Positions 48,609 to 56,612 of a DNA stretch of 57,487 bases are shown here, piece by piece. Below the pieces are notes generated by a model that was given only the letters and a program-made list of their open reading frames with translations, searched no databases and was not told the origin of the DNA. The DNA comes from Streptomyces blattellae (GTDB taxonomy: Bacteria > Actinomycetota > Actinomycetes > Streptomycetales > Streptomycetaceae), in assembly GCF_009709555.1 (NCBI RefSeq), contig NZ_WJBG01000216.1:1-57487 (forward strand), in the 5' to 3' direction. The position numbers were made by a program, and so were the translations under genes. Each line of letters begins with the position of its first letter. The first letter of the stretch is position 1.

Positions 48609-49457
48609 ATGAAGCTCCGCAAGGTCACCGCAGCGGCCGCGGCTGCGCTCGTCCTCTCCCTGACCGCGACGGCGTGTGGGAGCGACGACGACGACAGCGA
48701 CGCCGGGTCGGGCTCCACTGCCGGCGGCGGCGACACGATCAAGATCGGCATCAAGTACGACCAGCCCGGTCTCGGGCTGAAGGAGCCCAACGGCTACTCG
48801 GGCTTCGACGTGGACGTGGCGACGTACGTGGCCAAGGAACTCGGCTACGACGCCGACCAGATCGAATGGGTCGAGACCAAGAGCGCCGACCGCGAGAGCG
48901 CGCTGGCCCGTGGCGACGTGAAGTTCATCGCGGCCACGTACTCGATCACCGAAGAGCGCCAGGAGAAGGTCGACTTCGCCGGCCCCTACCTGCTGGCCCA
49001 CCAGGACCTGCTGACCAAGACCGACTCGGACATCACCGAGGCCACCGACCTCAACGGCAAGAGGCTGTGCTCGGTGACCGGCTCGACCTCGGCGCAGAAC
49101 ATCAAGGACGAGATCGCTCCCGACGCCCAGCTGAGGGAGTACGGCACGTACTCGGAGTGCATCGCGGGTCTGCAGAGCGGCGCCGTGGACGCGGTGACCA
49201 CCGACGACTCGATCCTCGCGGGCTACGCGGCACAGGAGCAGTACAAGGGCCAGTTCAAGCTCGCGGGCCTGAAGCTCAGCAACGAGAACTACGGCATCGG
49301 CGTCAAGAAGGGCGACACCGAGACGGTCAACAACATCAACACCGCCCTCGAGAAGATGGTCAGCGACGGCGCCTGGGACACCGCGGTCAAGGACAACTTC
49401 GGCCCGGCCGACTACAAGAACGAGCCCGCCCCGAAGATCGGCGACATCGTCAGCTGA
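48609..49457 (+). CDS. gluB: Glutamate-binding lipoprotein
   Basis: 282 residues from ATG 48609, which has AAAGGGA nine bases upstream. The in-frame ATG at 48600 is too close to that site. The signal peptide ends in lipobox LTATACGS, followed by an acidic linker. The SBP_bac_3 domain shows KIGIKYDQPGLGLKEPNGYSG, DVDVATYVAKELGYD, ATYSITEERQEKVDFAGPYL and AVTTDDSILAGYA. A hairpin after the gene may stabilise its part of the message, giving more binding protein than permease. Confidence 0.94.
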   Translation: MKLRKVTAAAAAALVLSLTATACGSDDDDSDAGSGSTAGGGDTIKIGIKYDQPGLGLKEPNGYSGFDVDVATYVAKELGYDADQIEWVETKSADRESALARGDVKFIAATYSITEERQEKVDFAGPYLLAHQDLLTKTDSDITEATDLNGKRLCSVTGSTSAQNIKDEIAPDAQLREYGTYSECIAGLQSGAVDAVTTDDSILAGYAAQEQYKGQFKLAGLKLSNENYGIGVKKGDTETVNNINTALEKMVSDGAWDTAVKDNFGPADYKNEPAPKIGDIVS

Positions 49458-49471
49458 AGCAGCGCCTGACA

Positions 49472-49499
49472 GGTGCGTCGCCCCGCCGGGCGACGCACC
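49472..49499 (+). terminator. Intercistronic hairpin after gluB
   Basis: A perfect 11-bp stem, GGTGCGTCGCC with GGCGACGCACC, has a 6-base loop. It starts 14 bp after the gluB stop and 33 bp before gluC. It probably acts as a partial terminator or 3'-end stabiliser inside the operon. Confidence 0.75.
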
Positions 49500-49532
49500 C
49501 GGGCATCTCTACACCCGGAAGCGCGGGAGACA

Positions 49533-50201
49533 GTGTTCGACTTTCTTGAAGGTTACGACGTCCTAGGGGCGTTCTGGACGACGGTGCAACTCACCCTCCT
49601 GTCCGCCGTCGGCTCGCTGATCTGGGGCACCCTGCTGGCCGCCATGCGGGTCAGCCCGGTCCCGCTCATGCGCGGGTTCGGCACCGCGTACGTGAACATC
49701 GTCCGGAACATCCCACTGACGGTCATCATCGTCTTCACCTCGATCGGCCTCGCCGACATCTTCAGGGTGACGCTGGGCGCTGCCGACGACTTCGAGGCCC
49801 TGAGCTTCCGGCTGTCGATCCTCGGCTTCGTCGCCTACACCGCGGCCTTCGTCTGCGAGGCGATCCGCTCCGGCATCAACACCGTGCCCGTCGGGCAGGC
49901 GGAGGCGGCCCGCGCCATCGGGCTGAGCTTCACCCAGGTCCTCTGGCTCATCGTGCTGCCGCAGGCATTCCGTTCGGTCATCGGCCCGCTGGCCAACGTA
50001 CTGATCGCGCTGACCAAGAACACGACGGTGGCGGCCGCCATCGGTGTGGCCGAGGCCGCCACCCTGATGAAGGAAATGATCGAGAACGAAGCCCAGACCC
50101 TGGCCATCGGCGCGGTGTTCGCCTTCGGATTCGTGGTTCTGACCCTGCCCACCGGCCTCTTCCTCGGCTGGCTGAGCAAGCGACTGGCGGTGAAGCGATG
50201 A
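49533..50201 (+). CDS. gluC: Glutamate ABC importer permease
   Basis: 222 residues from GTG 49533, with GGGAGA two bases upstream (close spacing). About five helices (VQLTLLSAVGSLIWGTLLAAM, IPLTVIIVFTSIGLADIF and others). The HisM-type coupling loop is GQAEAARAIGLSFTQVLWLIVLPQAFR. It overlaps gluD by 4 bp (ATGA). Confidence 0.93.
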   Translation: MFDFLEGYDVLGAFWTTVQLTLLSAVGSLIWGTLLAAMRVSPVPLMRGFGTAYVNIVRNIPLTVIIVFTSIGLADIFRVTLGAADDFEALSFRLSILGFVAYTAAFVCEAIRSGINTVPVGQAEAARAIGLSFTQVLWLIVLPQAFRSVIGPLANVLIALTKNTTVAAAIGVAEAATLMKEMIENEAQTLAIGAVFAFGFVVLTLPTGLFLGWLSKRLAVKR

Positions 50202-51100
50202 GCTCGGTCCTCTACGACGCCCCCGGCCCCCGGGCCAAGCGGCGCAACATCATTCTCTCGGTGGTCTTCTTCGCCCTCCTCGCTTTGCTCGCGTGGTGGA
50301 TCTACCGGGCACTGGACGACAAGGGCCAGCTGGAGTGGGCCCTGTGGGAGCCGTTCACGGAGTCCGAGGCCTGGACGACGTACTTGCTGCCCGGTCTCGG
50401 CAACACGCTGAAGGCAGCGGGGCTCTCCATGATCATCGCCCTCCCGCTGGGCGCGTTCTTCGGTATCGCCCGTATGTCCGACCACCGGTGGGTGCGGATC
50501 CCGGCCGGCGCGGTGGTCGAGTTCTTCCGGGCGATCCCGGTCCTGCTGCTGATGCTGTTCGCCAACGAGTTCTACGCCCGTTCCACGGACGTCAGCACCG
50601 ACGACCGTCCGCTGTACGCGGTCGTCACCGGCCTGGTGCTCTACAACGCCTCGGTCCTCGCCGAGATCGTGCGGGCGGGCATCCTCGCCCTGCCCAAGGG
50701 CCAGACGGAGGCGGCCCAGGCGATCGGTCTGCGCAAGGGCCAGACGATGACCAACGTCCTGCTGCCGCAGGCCGTCACCGCGATGCTGCCGGCCATCGTC
50801 AGCCAGCTGGTCGTCATCGTGAAGGACACCGCGCTGGGCGGTGTGATGATCGGCTTCACCGAGCTGCTCAACTCGCGCGGCACACTGGCGGCGTTCTACG
50901 CCACGGTCATCCCGAGCTTCATCGTGGTGGCGATCATGTACATCATCCTGAACTTCATCCTGACCAGCTTCGCGAGCTGGCTGGAGGGCAGGCTGCGGCG
51001 CAGCAAGCGCAGCACGGGTGCGGTGCTCGGCGCCGAGGACGTGGAGGAGCTCAATGCGGCCGAGATCGGGGGCGCCTACGGGTCGGGCGCATCGGCATGA
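50198..51100 (+). CDS. gluD: Glutamate ABC importer permease
   Basis: 300 residues, partner of GluC. It has an N-terminal helix (NIILSVVFFALLALLAWWIY), then the HisM-type permease core with GLGNTLKAAGLSMIIALPLG, FRAIPVLLLMLF and the coupling loop GQTEAAQAIGLRKGQTMTNVLLPQAV. The last 40 residues are hydrophilic. It is the last gene of the operon, followed by a strong terminator. Confidence 0.93.
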   Translation: MSSVLYDAPGPRAKRRNIILSVVFFALLALLAWWIYRALDDKGQLEWALWEPFTESEAWTTYLLPGLGNTLKAAGLSMIIALPLGAFFGIARMSDHRWVRIPAGAVVEFFRAIPVLLLMLFANEFYARSTDVSTDDRPLYAVVTGLVLYNASVLAEIVRAGILALPKGQTEAAQAIGLRKGQTMTNVLLPQAVTAMLPAIVSQLVVIVKDTALGGVMIGFTELLNSRGTLAAFYATVIPSFIVVAIMYIILNFILTSFASWLEGRLRRSKRSTGAVLGAEDVEELNAAEIGGAYGSGASA

Positions 51101-51130
51101 CCTGATGAGCAGTCAAGCGGTGTGACCTGT

Positions 51131-51164
51131 ACGGAGGCAGTGGCGTGATCGCCACTGCCTCCGT
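51131..51164 (+). terminator. Terminator of gluABCD
   Basis: A perfect 15-bp stem (ACGGAGGCAGTGGCG with its complement) has a 4-base loop, 30 bp after gluD. Flanking TCAAGCG/CGCTTGA can extend the pairing. Confidence 0.9.
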
Positions 51165-51280
51165 CGCTTGACGCAAGCACCGGCAATGGGTTGCATACGT
51201 TCTGTGATCGTGCACCCTGCTCCAACTTCCTGCTCACATACATCCCTCAGGACACCGCTGCGGGCAGGGGGCGCCGCGCC

Positions 51281-52918
51281 GTGGACCCGGTGATCATCGT
51301 CGGGGCGGGGCCCGTCGGGCTCACGCTCGCGCTTGCGCTGGCGCGTCAGGAGGTGCCGTCCGTCGTTCTCGACGAGGGGCCGGGCAACGACGAACCGCGT
51401 CCCGCGCGCACCGTCGTGCTGCGCGAGGACACCGCCGCCCTCGTCGAGCGCCTCACCGGTGTGCCGATGTCCGAGGCCGGCTGCCGCTGGGCCGGATGGC
51501 GGTCCATGCGCCGCAAGCAGGTGACGCGCGCTCTGACGTTCGACGAGACCGGGCCGGACGCTCCGCTGCACATCGCGCAGCACGTGCTGACCGGCGCCCT
51601 GCGGACGGCCCTCGCCGACGAACAGCTGGTCGACATCGCGACCGACAGCCGCCTCGACACCATCGAGCAGGAACCTTCAGGCGTCACCGCCCACACCCGC
51701 GGCCCCAAGGGAACATGGTGGCGCGGCAGTTACCTGGTCGGCTGCGACGGCCCGCGCTCGACCGTGCGCAAGCTCCAGGACATCCGCTTCCCGGGCCGTA
51801 CGGCGGTGGAGCGACACGCCGTGGCCGCGCTGCGTGCGGAACTTCCGTGGCCCGGCGAAGCGTTGCTCCATCGGATGCCGCCGTGGCGGACGTCGGGCCC
51901 CTCGGGCGGGGAGGTGACCGGACGCCCGCTGCCGGACGGCGTCTGGCGACTGGACTGGCTGCTGCCTCCCGGCAAGGACCTGGTCACACCGGAGCTGCTG
52001 GTGGCCCGCGTCCGGGAGACGCTCGCGGGCTGGACGGGCGGTTCCACACCGCCGTACGAGCTGCTGGACACCGGAGTCCACATCGTCCACCACCGGCTGG
52101 CCCGGCGGTGGCGAGCGGGCCGGGTCTTCCTCGCGGGGGACGCCGCCCATCTGCTCGGCGCGCTGGGCACGCAGGGGCTGGACGAAGGGCTGAGGGACGC
52201 CGACAACCTCGCCTGGAAGCTGGCACTGGCCTGGCACCACGGGCCGCACGAGGCACTGCTCGACAGCTACCAGGCCGAGCGGCGCGGCATCGTCGCCGCC
52301 CGGCTGCGCGCCGCCGACCAGGCCCTGCCCCTGGTGCGCGGCGGCGGAGGGCTGCGGTCGTACGTCCCCGGATCGGCCCGGGGCCACGACGCCCTGCTCA
52401 CCGACGGCCACCTGGGGCAGGGAGCACTGGGTGCGACGGGGAATCACGAGCGCTCACCGCTCGCGCCCCGGCCCCTTGAGGGCGAGACCGTCGTGGAGAC
52501 ACCGCCCGGCGCACAGGTCGCCGACGTCCGGGTCACCGCGGAGGACGGCACCTTCGTACGGCTGCGGGACCGGCTCGGCCGCGGCGCGCTGCTCGTCCTG
52601 CTCGTCGCGCCGGGCACCGGCGTGTGGGAGCGGCGGCACTGGGTGACCGCCGGGATCATGCCCCGGCTCGCGGCGGCCGTGACGGCGCTGCCGCACCCGG
52701 CCGAGCTGCTGGTCACGGAGAGCTACCCGGGGGCAGCCGCGCACACGGTGTTGCTGGTGCGTCCCGACGGGCACCTGGTCACCGCGCTGAACGGCGTACG
52801 GCCGGCCGACCTGTACACAGCGGCCCAGGCGACATTGGGCGGACCGGTGCAGGCGGCGGAGCCAGAGGCGGAAACAGAGAAGGAGACGGAGACGGAGGCC
52901 ACGGCGGGGTCGCGCTGA
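51281..52918 (+). CDS. FAD-dependent aromatic-type monooxygenase
   Basis: 545-residue class A flavin monooxygenase. GxGxxG FAD motif VIIVGAGPVGLTLALALARQE, DG motif LVGCDGPRSTVRK, and GD motif RVFLAGDAAHLLGALGTQGLDEGLRDADNLAWKLA. In most relatives GGQGMN stands where GTQGLD is found here. A thioredoxin-like C-terminal domain (RGALLVLLVAPGTGVW) is as in polyketide hydroxylases. It ends in a Glu/Thr-rich tail. GTG 51281 is chosen; GTG 51290 is possible. No pathway genes are adjacent, so the substrate is unknown. Confidence 0.88.
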   Translation: MDPVIIVGAGPVGLTLALALARQEVPSVVLDEGPGNDEPRPARTVVLREDTAALVERLTGVPMSEAGCRWAGWRSMRRKQVTRALTFDETGPDAPLHIAQHVLTGALRTALADEQLVDIATDSRLDTIEQEPSGVTAHTRGPKGTWWRGSYLVGCDGPRSTVRKLQDIRFPGRTAVERHAVAALRAELPWPGEALLHRMPPWRTSGPSGGEVTGRPLPDGVWRLDWLLPPGKDLVTPELLVARVRETLAGWTGGSTPPYELLDTGVHIVHHRLARRWRAGRVFLAGDAAHLLGALGTQGLDEGLRDADNLAWKLALAWHHGPHEALLDSYQAERRGIVAARLRAADQALPLVRGGGGLRSYVPGSARGHDALLTDGHLGQGALGATGNHERSPLAPRPLEGETVVETPPGAQVADVRVTAEDGTFVRLRDRLGRGALLVLLVAPGTGVWERRHWVTAGIMPRLAAAVTALPHPAELLVTESYPGAAAHTVLLVRPDGHLVTALNGVRPADLYTAAQATLGGPVQAAEPEAETEKETETEATAGSR

Positions 52919-52935
52919 GCGGCGCCCGGCGTCGT

Positions 52936-53040
52936 CCGGTCCACATAGTGACGGTGAGTTGACCGGTCCACACCGACATGGTGTACTCCGCATCGTGATC
53001 GACACATGTGTGCACCTGTGGCGGAGGGTCCATATGGACC
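52936..53040. promoter_or_regulatory. GGTCCA-type sites upstream of the cysteine dioxygenase gene
   Basis: CCGGTCCACA occurs twice (52936-52945, 52963-52972). The perfect 14-bp palindrome GGTCCATATGGACC lies at 53027-53040. All share GGTCCA. They lie in the 243-bp gap before the dioxygenase gene and may be operator sites for a dimeric regulator. Confidence 0.5.
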
Positions 53041-53161
53041 TCGTCCGCTATGCGGGCTGCATGTGTACCCGGTCCTGCTGAATTCGCATCCCTCTTCACC
53101 CGCGCGTGCCACCGACAAAGCAGCCGCGCGCTCCCCGCGAACGCTCATCAGGACGGTGTAC

Positions 53162-53719
53162 GTGTCTGTCTCCCCCTCCCTCTCCGGCTCTGCCCCCACG
53201 TCAGCTTCTGCTGTGTCAGCCTCTGCCGCGCCCACGCAGGCTGACCTTCTCGATTTCGTACGGCGTACGGCGGCCGACGCCGAGTTGATCGCCTCGCTTC
53301 CGCTCGACCCGGAAGGCCGCACGTGGGTGCGACTGGACGGGCCCGGCGGCAGTGAGGCCTGGCTGATCGGCTGGCCGCCCGGCACGGGCACCGGCTGGCA
53401 CGACCACGCCGACTCGGTCGGCGCGTTCCTGACCGCCGTCGGCGAGCTCAAGGAGAACTCACTCGCCGCCCGGCTGCCCACCGACGGCTGGAAGAACCTG
53501 GAACTCAGCGAGGACGTGGACCGGGAGCGCCGGCTGTCCGCCGGCCAGGGCCGCTCCTTCGGCCGCCACCACGTACACGAGGTCCTCAACGAGTCTCCGG
53601 ACCGGCACGCCATCTCCGTCCACGCCTACTACCCGCCCCTGCCACAGATCCGCCGCTACAGCCGCACCGGGCCGATCCTGCGCCTGGAGCAGGTCGAGCG
53701 CCCGGAGGACTGGCAGTGA
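53162..53719 (+). CDS. Cysteine dioxygenase-family cupin protein
   Basis: 185 residues. This iron-dependent cupin type oxidises cysteine thiol to cysteine sulfinate. Metal ligands are in GTGWHDHADSVGAFLTAVGELKE and the second cupin motif in RHHVHEVLNES. The N-terminus is a Ser/Ala-rich tail. Start GTG 53162 has AGGA eight bases before; GTG 53156 is less well placed. It is coupled by a GTGA overlap to the rhodanese gene, which points to sulfur metabolism. Confidence 0.87.
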   Translation: MSVSPSLSGSAPTSASAVSASAAPTQADLLDFVRRTAADAELIASLPLDPEGRTWVRLDGPGGSEAWLIGWPPGTGTGWHDHADSVGAFLTAVGELKENSLAARLPTDGWKNLELSEDVDRERRLSAGQGRSFGRHHVHEVLNESPDRHAISVHAYYPPLPQIRRYSRTGPILRLEQVERPEDWQ

Positions 53720-54126
53720 GCGACAGCAGCGGTACGAGCGAACGGCCGGCCGGCGTCGACGAGTTGCTGGAGCGGGTCCGCGAGGGCTACGACCGCATCG
53801 AGCCCCTGGCGGCCTACGACGCCGTCCAGGCCGGTGAGGCACTGCTGGTGGACATCCGGTACGCGGCCCTGCGCGAGCGGGACGGTCTGATCCCGGGCGC
53901 GCTGGTCATCGAGCGCAATGAACTGGAGTGGCGTCTCGATCCCCAGGGCAGCCATCGCGCGCCCGAGGCCACGAGCCATGACCTGCGTGTGGTCGTGGTG
54001 TGCAACGAGGGGTACGCCTCCAGTCTGGCGGTCGCATCCCTGCATCGGCTGGGGCTGCGGCGGGCTACTGATCTGGTGGGCGGCTTCCAGGCTTGGAAGG
54101 GCGCGGGGCTTCCGGTGACGTCGTAG
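53716..54126 (+). CDS. Rhodanese-like sulfurtransferase
   Basis: 136-residue single-domain rhodanese. It has GEALLVDIRYAALRERDGLIPGALVIERNELEW and the active-site loop Cys96 in VVCNEGYASS (C-N-E-G-Y-A), then LVGGFQAWKGAGLPV. The catalytic cysteine is present, so transfer of sulfane sulfur is likely. Its start overlaps the dioxygenase stop by 4 bp, so the two products are made together. Confidence 0.92.
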   Translation: MSDSSGTSERPAGVDELLERVREGYDRIEPLAAYDAVQAGEALLVDIRYAALRERDGLIPGALVIERNELEWRLDPQGSHRAPEATSHDLRVVVVCNEGYASSLAVASLHRLGLRRATDLVGGFQAWKGAGLPVTS

Positions 54127-54160
54127 GGCTTGGCTGTTGCGTCCTGGCGGAGGCGGGGCG

Positions 54161-54221
54161 GAGACTGGTGAGAACCGGTGGAAACCGGTGGAAACCGGTG
54201 AGAACTGGTGAAGAACCGGTG
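54161..54221. repeat. Six 10-bp tandem repeats with ACCGGT cores
   Basis: GAGACTGGTG, AGAACCGGTG, GAAACCGGTG (twice), AGAACTGGTG and AAGAACCGGTG stand head to tail, one helical turn each, with palindromic ACCGGT at four of them. They lie between the convergent rhodanese and recX genes and encode nothing I recognise. Confidence 0.85.
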
Positions 54222-54290
54222 GGGAATGTCCGGCCCCTGCGCGATGGGCACCCCCGCGCGTCCACCGTGTCCGAGGCCGACCCCTGCCCG

Positions 54291-55217
54291 TCAAATCCCC
54301 TCGTCTTCAACGAATTCCGTCTCCTCGCCCTCCTCTTCGAGCGCCCGCCGGACCACCCGCAGGGCCATGCCCTCGGGATAGCCCTTGCGGGCGAGCATGC
54401 CCGCGAGTCGGCGCAGCCGCTTCTCGCGGTCGAGGCCACGGGTGGCGCGCAGTTTGCGGGCGACGAGTTCATGCGCGGTCGCCTCTTCCTGTTCTGAGTC
54501 GAGCTGTGCCACGGCCGCGTCGATCAGTGTGGAGTCGACGCCCTTGGTCCGCAGTTCCTGGGCGAGGGCACGCCGGGCCAGGCCCCTGCCGTGGTGCCGG
54601 GACTCCACCCAGGCGTCCGCGAACGCACTGTCGTTGATCAGCCCGACCTCCTCGAACCGCGACAGCACCTCCTCCGCGGCGTCGTCCGGAATCTCGCGCT
54701 TGCGCAGGGCGTCCGCGAGTTGCTTCCGCGTGCGCGGGGTCCCGGTGAGCAGGCGCAGACAGATCGCCCGCGCCCGCTCCACCGGGTCCCCTGAAGGTTC
54801 CTCCTGCCCGGCCCTCGACGAGGAGGAGGAACCTTCGCCCTCACCGGCCGGCTCCATGCGGCCACGCCGTCGGCGCCCGCGTCCACCGCCCGCGTCGCGA
54901 TCCCCACCCTCCGCGTCCCGGCCCCCAGCCCCACTGCTCGCGTGACAAGACCGGCCACGGCGACGCGAAGCACTCGCCGAACCTGCGCCGGGCACCGCGC
55001 CCCCGTCCGGCGACGCTCCCCCGTCCGGCCACTCTCGGCCGTCCCGCTCGGCACCGTGCTCCCCGCCCGCGCCGCACCGCTCGGCGTGGTCGTACCGCCG
55101 GGCCGCGTCGCGGTCCCCGAGGTCGTCCGCGGCGGCCGAGCCGCCGTCACCCGGTCTCTGCCGCCCACGCGGAGTCTCCGGGTAGACGTATTCGGCCCAG
55201 TCGGTTCGTCGTGTCAC
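54291..55217 (-). CDS. recX: RecA regulatory protein RecX
   Basis: 308 residues from GTG 55217, only 4 bp after the recA stop. The C-terminal ~160 residues are the three-helix repeats of RecX: ARAICLRLLTGTPRTRKQLADAL, GLINDSAFADAWVESR and LARRALAQELRTKGVD. RecX trims RecA filaments. The N-terminal ~125 residues are a Gly/Arg/Ser-rich low-complexity extension, seen in several Streptomyces RecX proteins as far as I recall. It is co-transcribed with recA. Confidence 0.93.
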   Translation of the reverse strand: MTRRTDWAEYVYPETPRGRQRPGDGGSAAADDLGDRDAARRYDHAERCGAGGEHGAERDGREWPDGGASPDGGAVPGAGSASASRRRGRSCHASSGAGGRDAEGGDRDAGGGRGRRRRGRMEPAGEGEGSSSSSRAGQEEPSGDPVERARAICLRLLTGTPRTRKQLADALRKREIPDDAAEEVLSRFEEVGLINDSAFADAWVESRHHGRGLARRALAQELRTKGVDSTLIDAAVAQLDSEQEEATAHELVARKLRATRGLDREKRLRRLAGMLARKGYPEGMALRVVRRALEEEGEETEFVEDEGI

Positions 55218-55221
55218 GGCG

Positions 55222-56349
55222 TCAGCTCTTGGCGGTCGCGGCCTTGGTCTTGGCGGCCTTGGCTGCGGCCGGCGCGGACGCCGTCTTGGCGGCGTCGTCC
55301 GCGGCGGCGGAGACCGCGGCGTCCGCGCCGGGTTCGGCGGCCGGTTCCTCCGGGCGCACGCCGACGCCCAGCTTCTCCTTGATCTTCTTCTCGATCTCGT
55401 TGGCCAGGTCGGGGTTGTCCTTGAGGAAGTTGCGTGCGTTCTCCTTGCCCTGGCCGAGCTGGTCGCCCTCGTACGTGTACCAGGCGCCGGCCTTGCGGAC
55501 GAAGCCGTGCTCCACACCCATGTCGATCAGGCCGCCCTCACGGCTGATGCCCTGGCCGTAGAGGATGTCGAACTCGGCCTGCTTGAAGGGCGGCGCGACC
55601 TTGTTCTTGACGACCTTGCAGCGGGTGCGGTTGCCGACCGCGTCCGTGCCGTCCTTCAGGGTCTCGATGCGGCGGATGTCGATACGCACCGAGGCGTAGA
55701 ACTTCAGCGCGCGACCACCGGTCGTGGTCTCGGGCGAGCCGAACATGACGCCGATCTTCTCGCGGAGCTGGTTGATGAAGATCGCGGTGGTCTTCGACTG
55801 GTTGAGCGCGCTGGTGATCTTCCGCAGCGCCTGGCTCATCAGCCGGGCCTGCAGACCGACGTGGCTGTCGCCCATCTCGCCCTCGATCTCCGCACGCGGG
55901 ACGAGCGCGGCGACGGAGTCGATGACGATCAGGTCCAGGGCACCGGAGCGGACCAGCATGTCCACGATCTCCAGGGCCTGCTCGCCGTTGTCCGGCTGGG
56001 AGAGGATGAGGTTGTCGATGTCGACGCCGAGCTTCTTGGCGTACTCGGGGTCGAGGGCGTGCTCCGCGTCCACGAAGGCGACCTGGCCGCCAGCCTTCTG
56101 AGCGTTCGCCACCGCGTGCAGGGTCAGGGTCGTCTTGCCGGAGGACTCCGGTCCGTAGATCTCGACCACTCGGCCGCGCGGCAGACCGCCGACGCCGAGG
56201 GCCACATCGAGCGCGGTCGACCCGGTCGGGATGACCTCGATGGGCTCCATCGACCGCTCGCCCATGCGCATGACCGCGCCCTTGCCGAATTGCCGTTCAA
56301 TCTGTGCGAGCGCGGCATCCAGGGCCTTCTCGCGGTCGGTACCTGCCAT
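55222..56349 (-). CDS. recA: Recombinase RecA
   Basis: 375-residue recombinase for strand exchange and SOS signalling. Walker A GPESSGKTT at about residue 66, Walker B LDLIVIDSVAAL, L1/L2 loops EGEMGDSHVGLQARLMSQAL and FGSPETTTGGRAL, MAW-type KFYASVRIDIRR. The C-terminal ~45 residues are Ala/Lys-rich (AAAKAAKTKAATAKS). Two control elements lie upstream: a LexA box with TTGACA near 56512-56539 and a RecA-NDp/PafBC-type promoter at 56393-56415. Confidence 0.98.
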   Translation of the reverse strand: MAGTDREKALDAALAQIERQFGKGAVMRMGERSMEPIEVIPTGSTALDVALGVGGLPRGRVVEIYGPESSGKTTLTLHAVANAQKAGGQVAFVDAEHALDPEYAKKLGVDIDNLILSQPDNGEQALEIVDMLVRSGALDLIVIDSVAALVPRAEIEGEMGDSHVGLQARLMSQALRKITSALNQSKTTAIFINQLREKIGVMFGSPETTTGGRALKFYASVRIDIRRIETLKDGTDAVGNRTRCKVVKNKVAPPFKQAEFDILYGQGISREGGLIDMGVEHGFVRKAGAWYTYEGDQLGQGKENARNFLKDNPDLANEIEKKIKEKLGVGVRPEEPAAEPGADAAVSAAADDAAKTASAPAAAKAAKTKAATAKS

Positions 56350-56392
56350 GGGTTCCACCCGGTTTGCTTGAGTCGATCGCTTCACGTCAAAG

Positions 56393-56415
56393 ACGCTAGC
56401 GCCTGCCACTGACAA
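56393..56415 (-). promoter_or_regulatory. RecA-NDp/PafBC-type promoter of recA
   Basis: Minus strand: TTGTCAGTG (56415-56407), eight bases, TAGCGT (56398-56393). It fits TTGTCRGTG-N8-TAnnnT. RNA start is expected about 37 bp before the ATG. Confidence 0.88.
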
Positions 56416-56511
56416 TGCGCCCTGACGCCTGTCCGGCCTGTGGATAACTCGGGTACTTCTCCATCCAAACCCGGCGGAAATCCCCGTCGAGAGCCCCGCC
56501 GGAGCCTCCAT

Positions 56512-56539
56512 AAGAATGGATGTTCGATTTTAGTGTCAA
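56512..56539 (-). promoter_or_regulatory. LexA-box promoter of recA
   Basis: Minus strand: TTGACA (56539-56534) followed by TCGAACATCCATTCTT (56527-56512), an SOS box with one perfect half (TCGAAC) and a degenerate second half. The core GAACATCCATTC is the site I remember from Streptomyces lividans recA. LexA would cover the region just after the -35. Confidence 0.75.
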
Positions 56540-56612
56540 GCACACCACCCGACACCTCCGAGCCTACGTTCACGGTCCGACAACGCCCTGATCCGCCGGA
56601 TCCGCCCGGGAT

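Noticed and set aside
54161..54221. CRISPR-like repeat array
   Set aside because: Units are 10 bp with no spacers and no cas genes; it is a simple tandem repeat.
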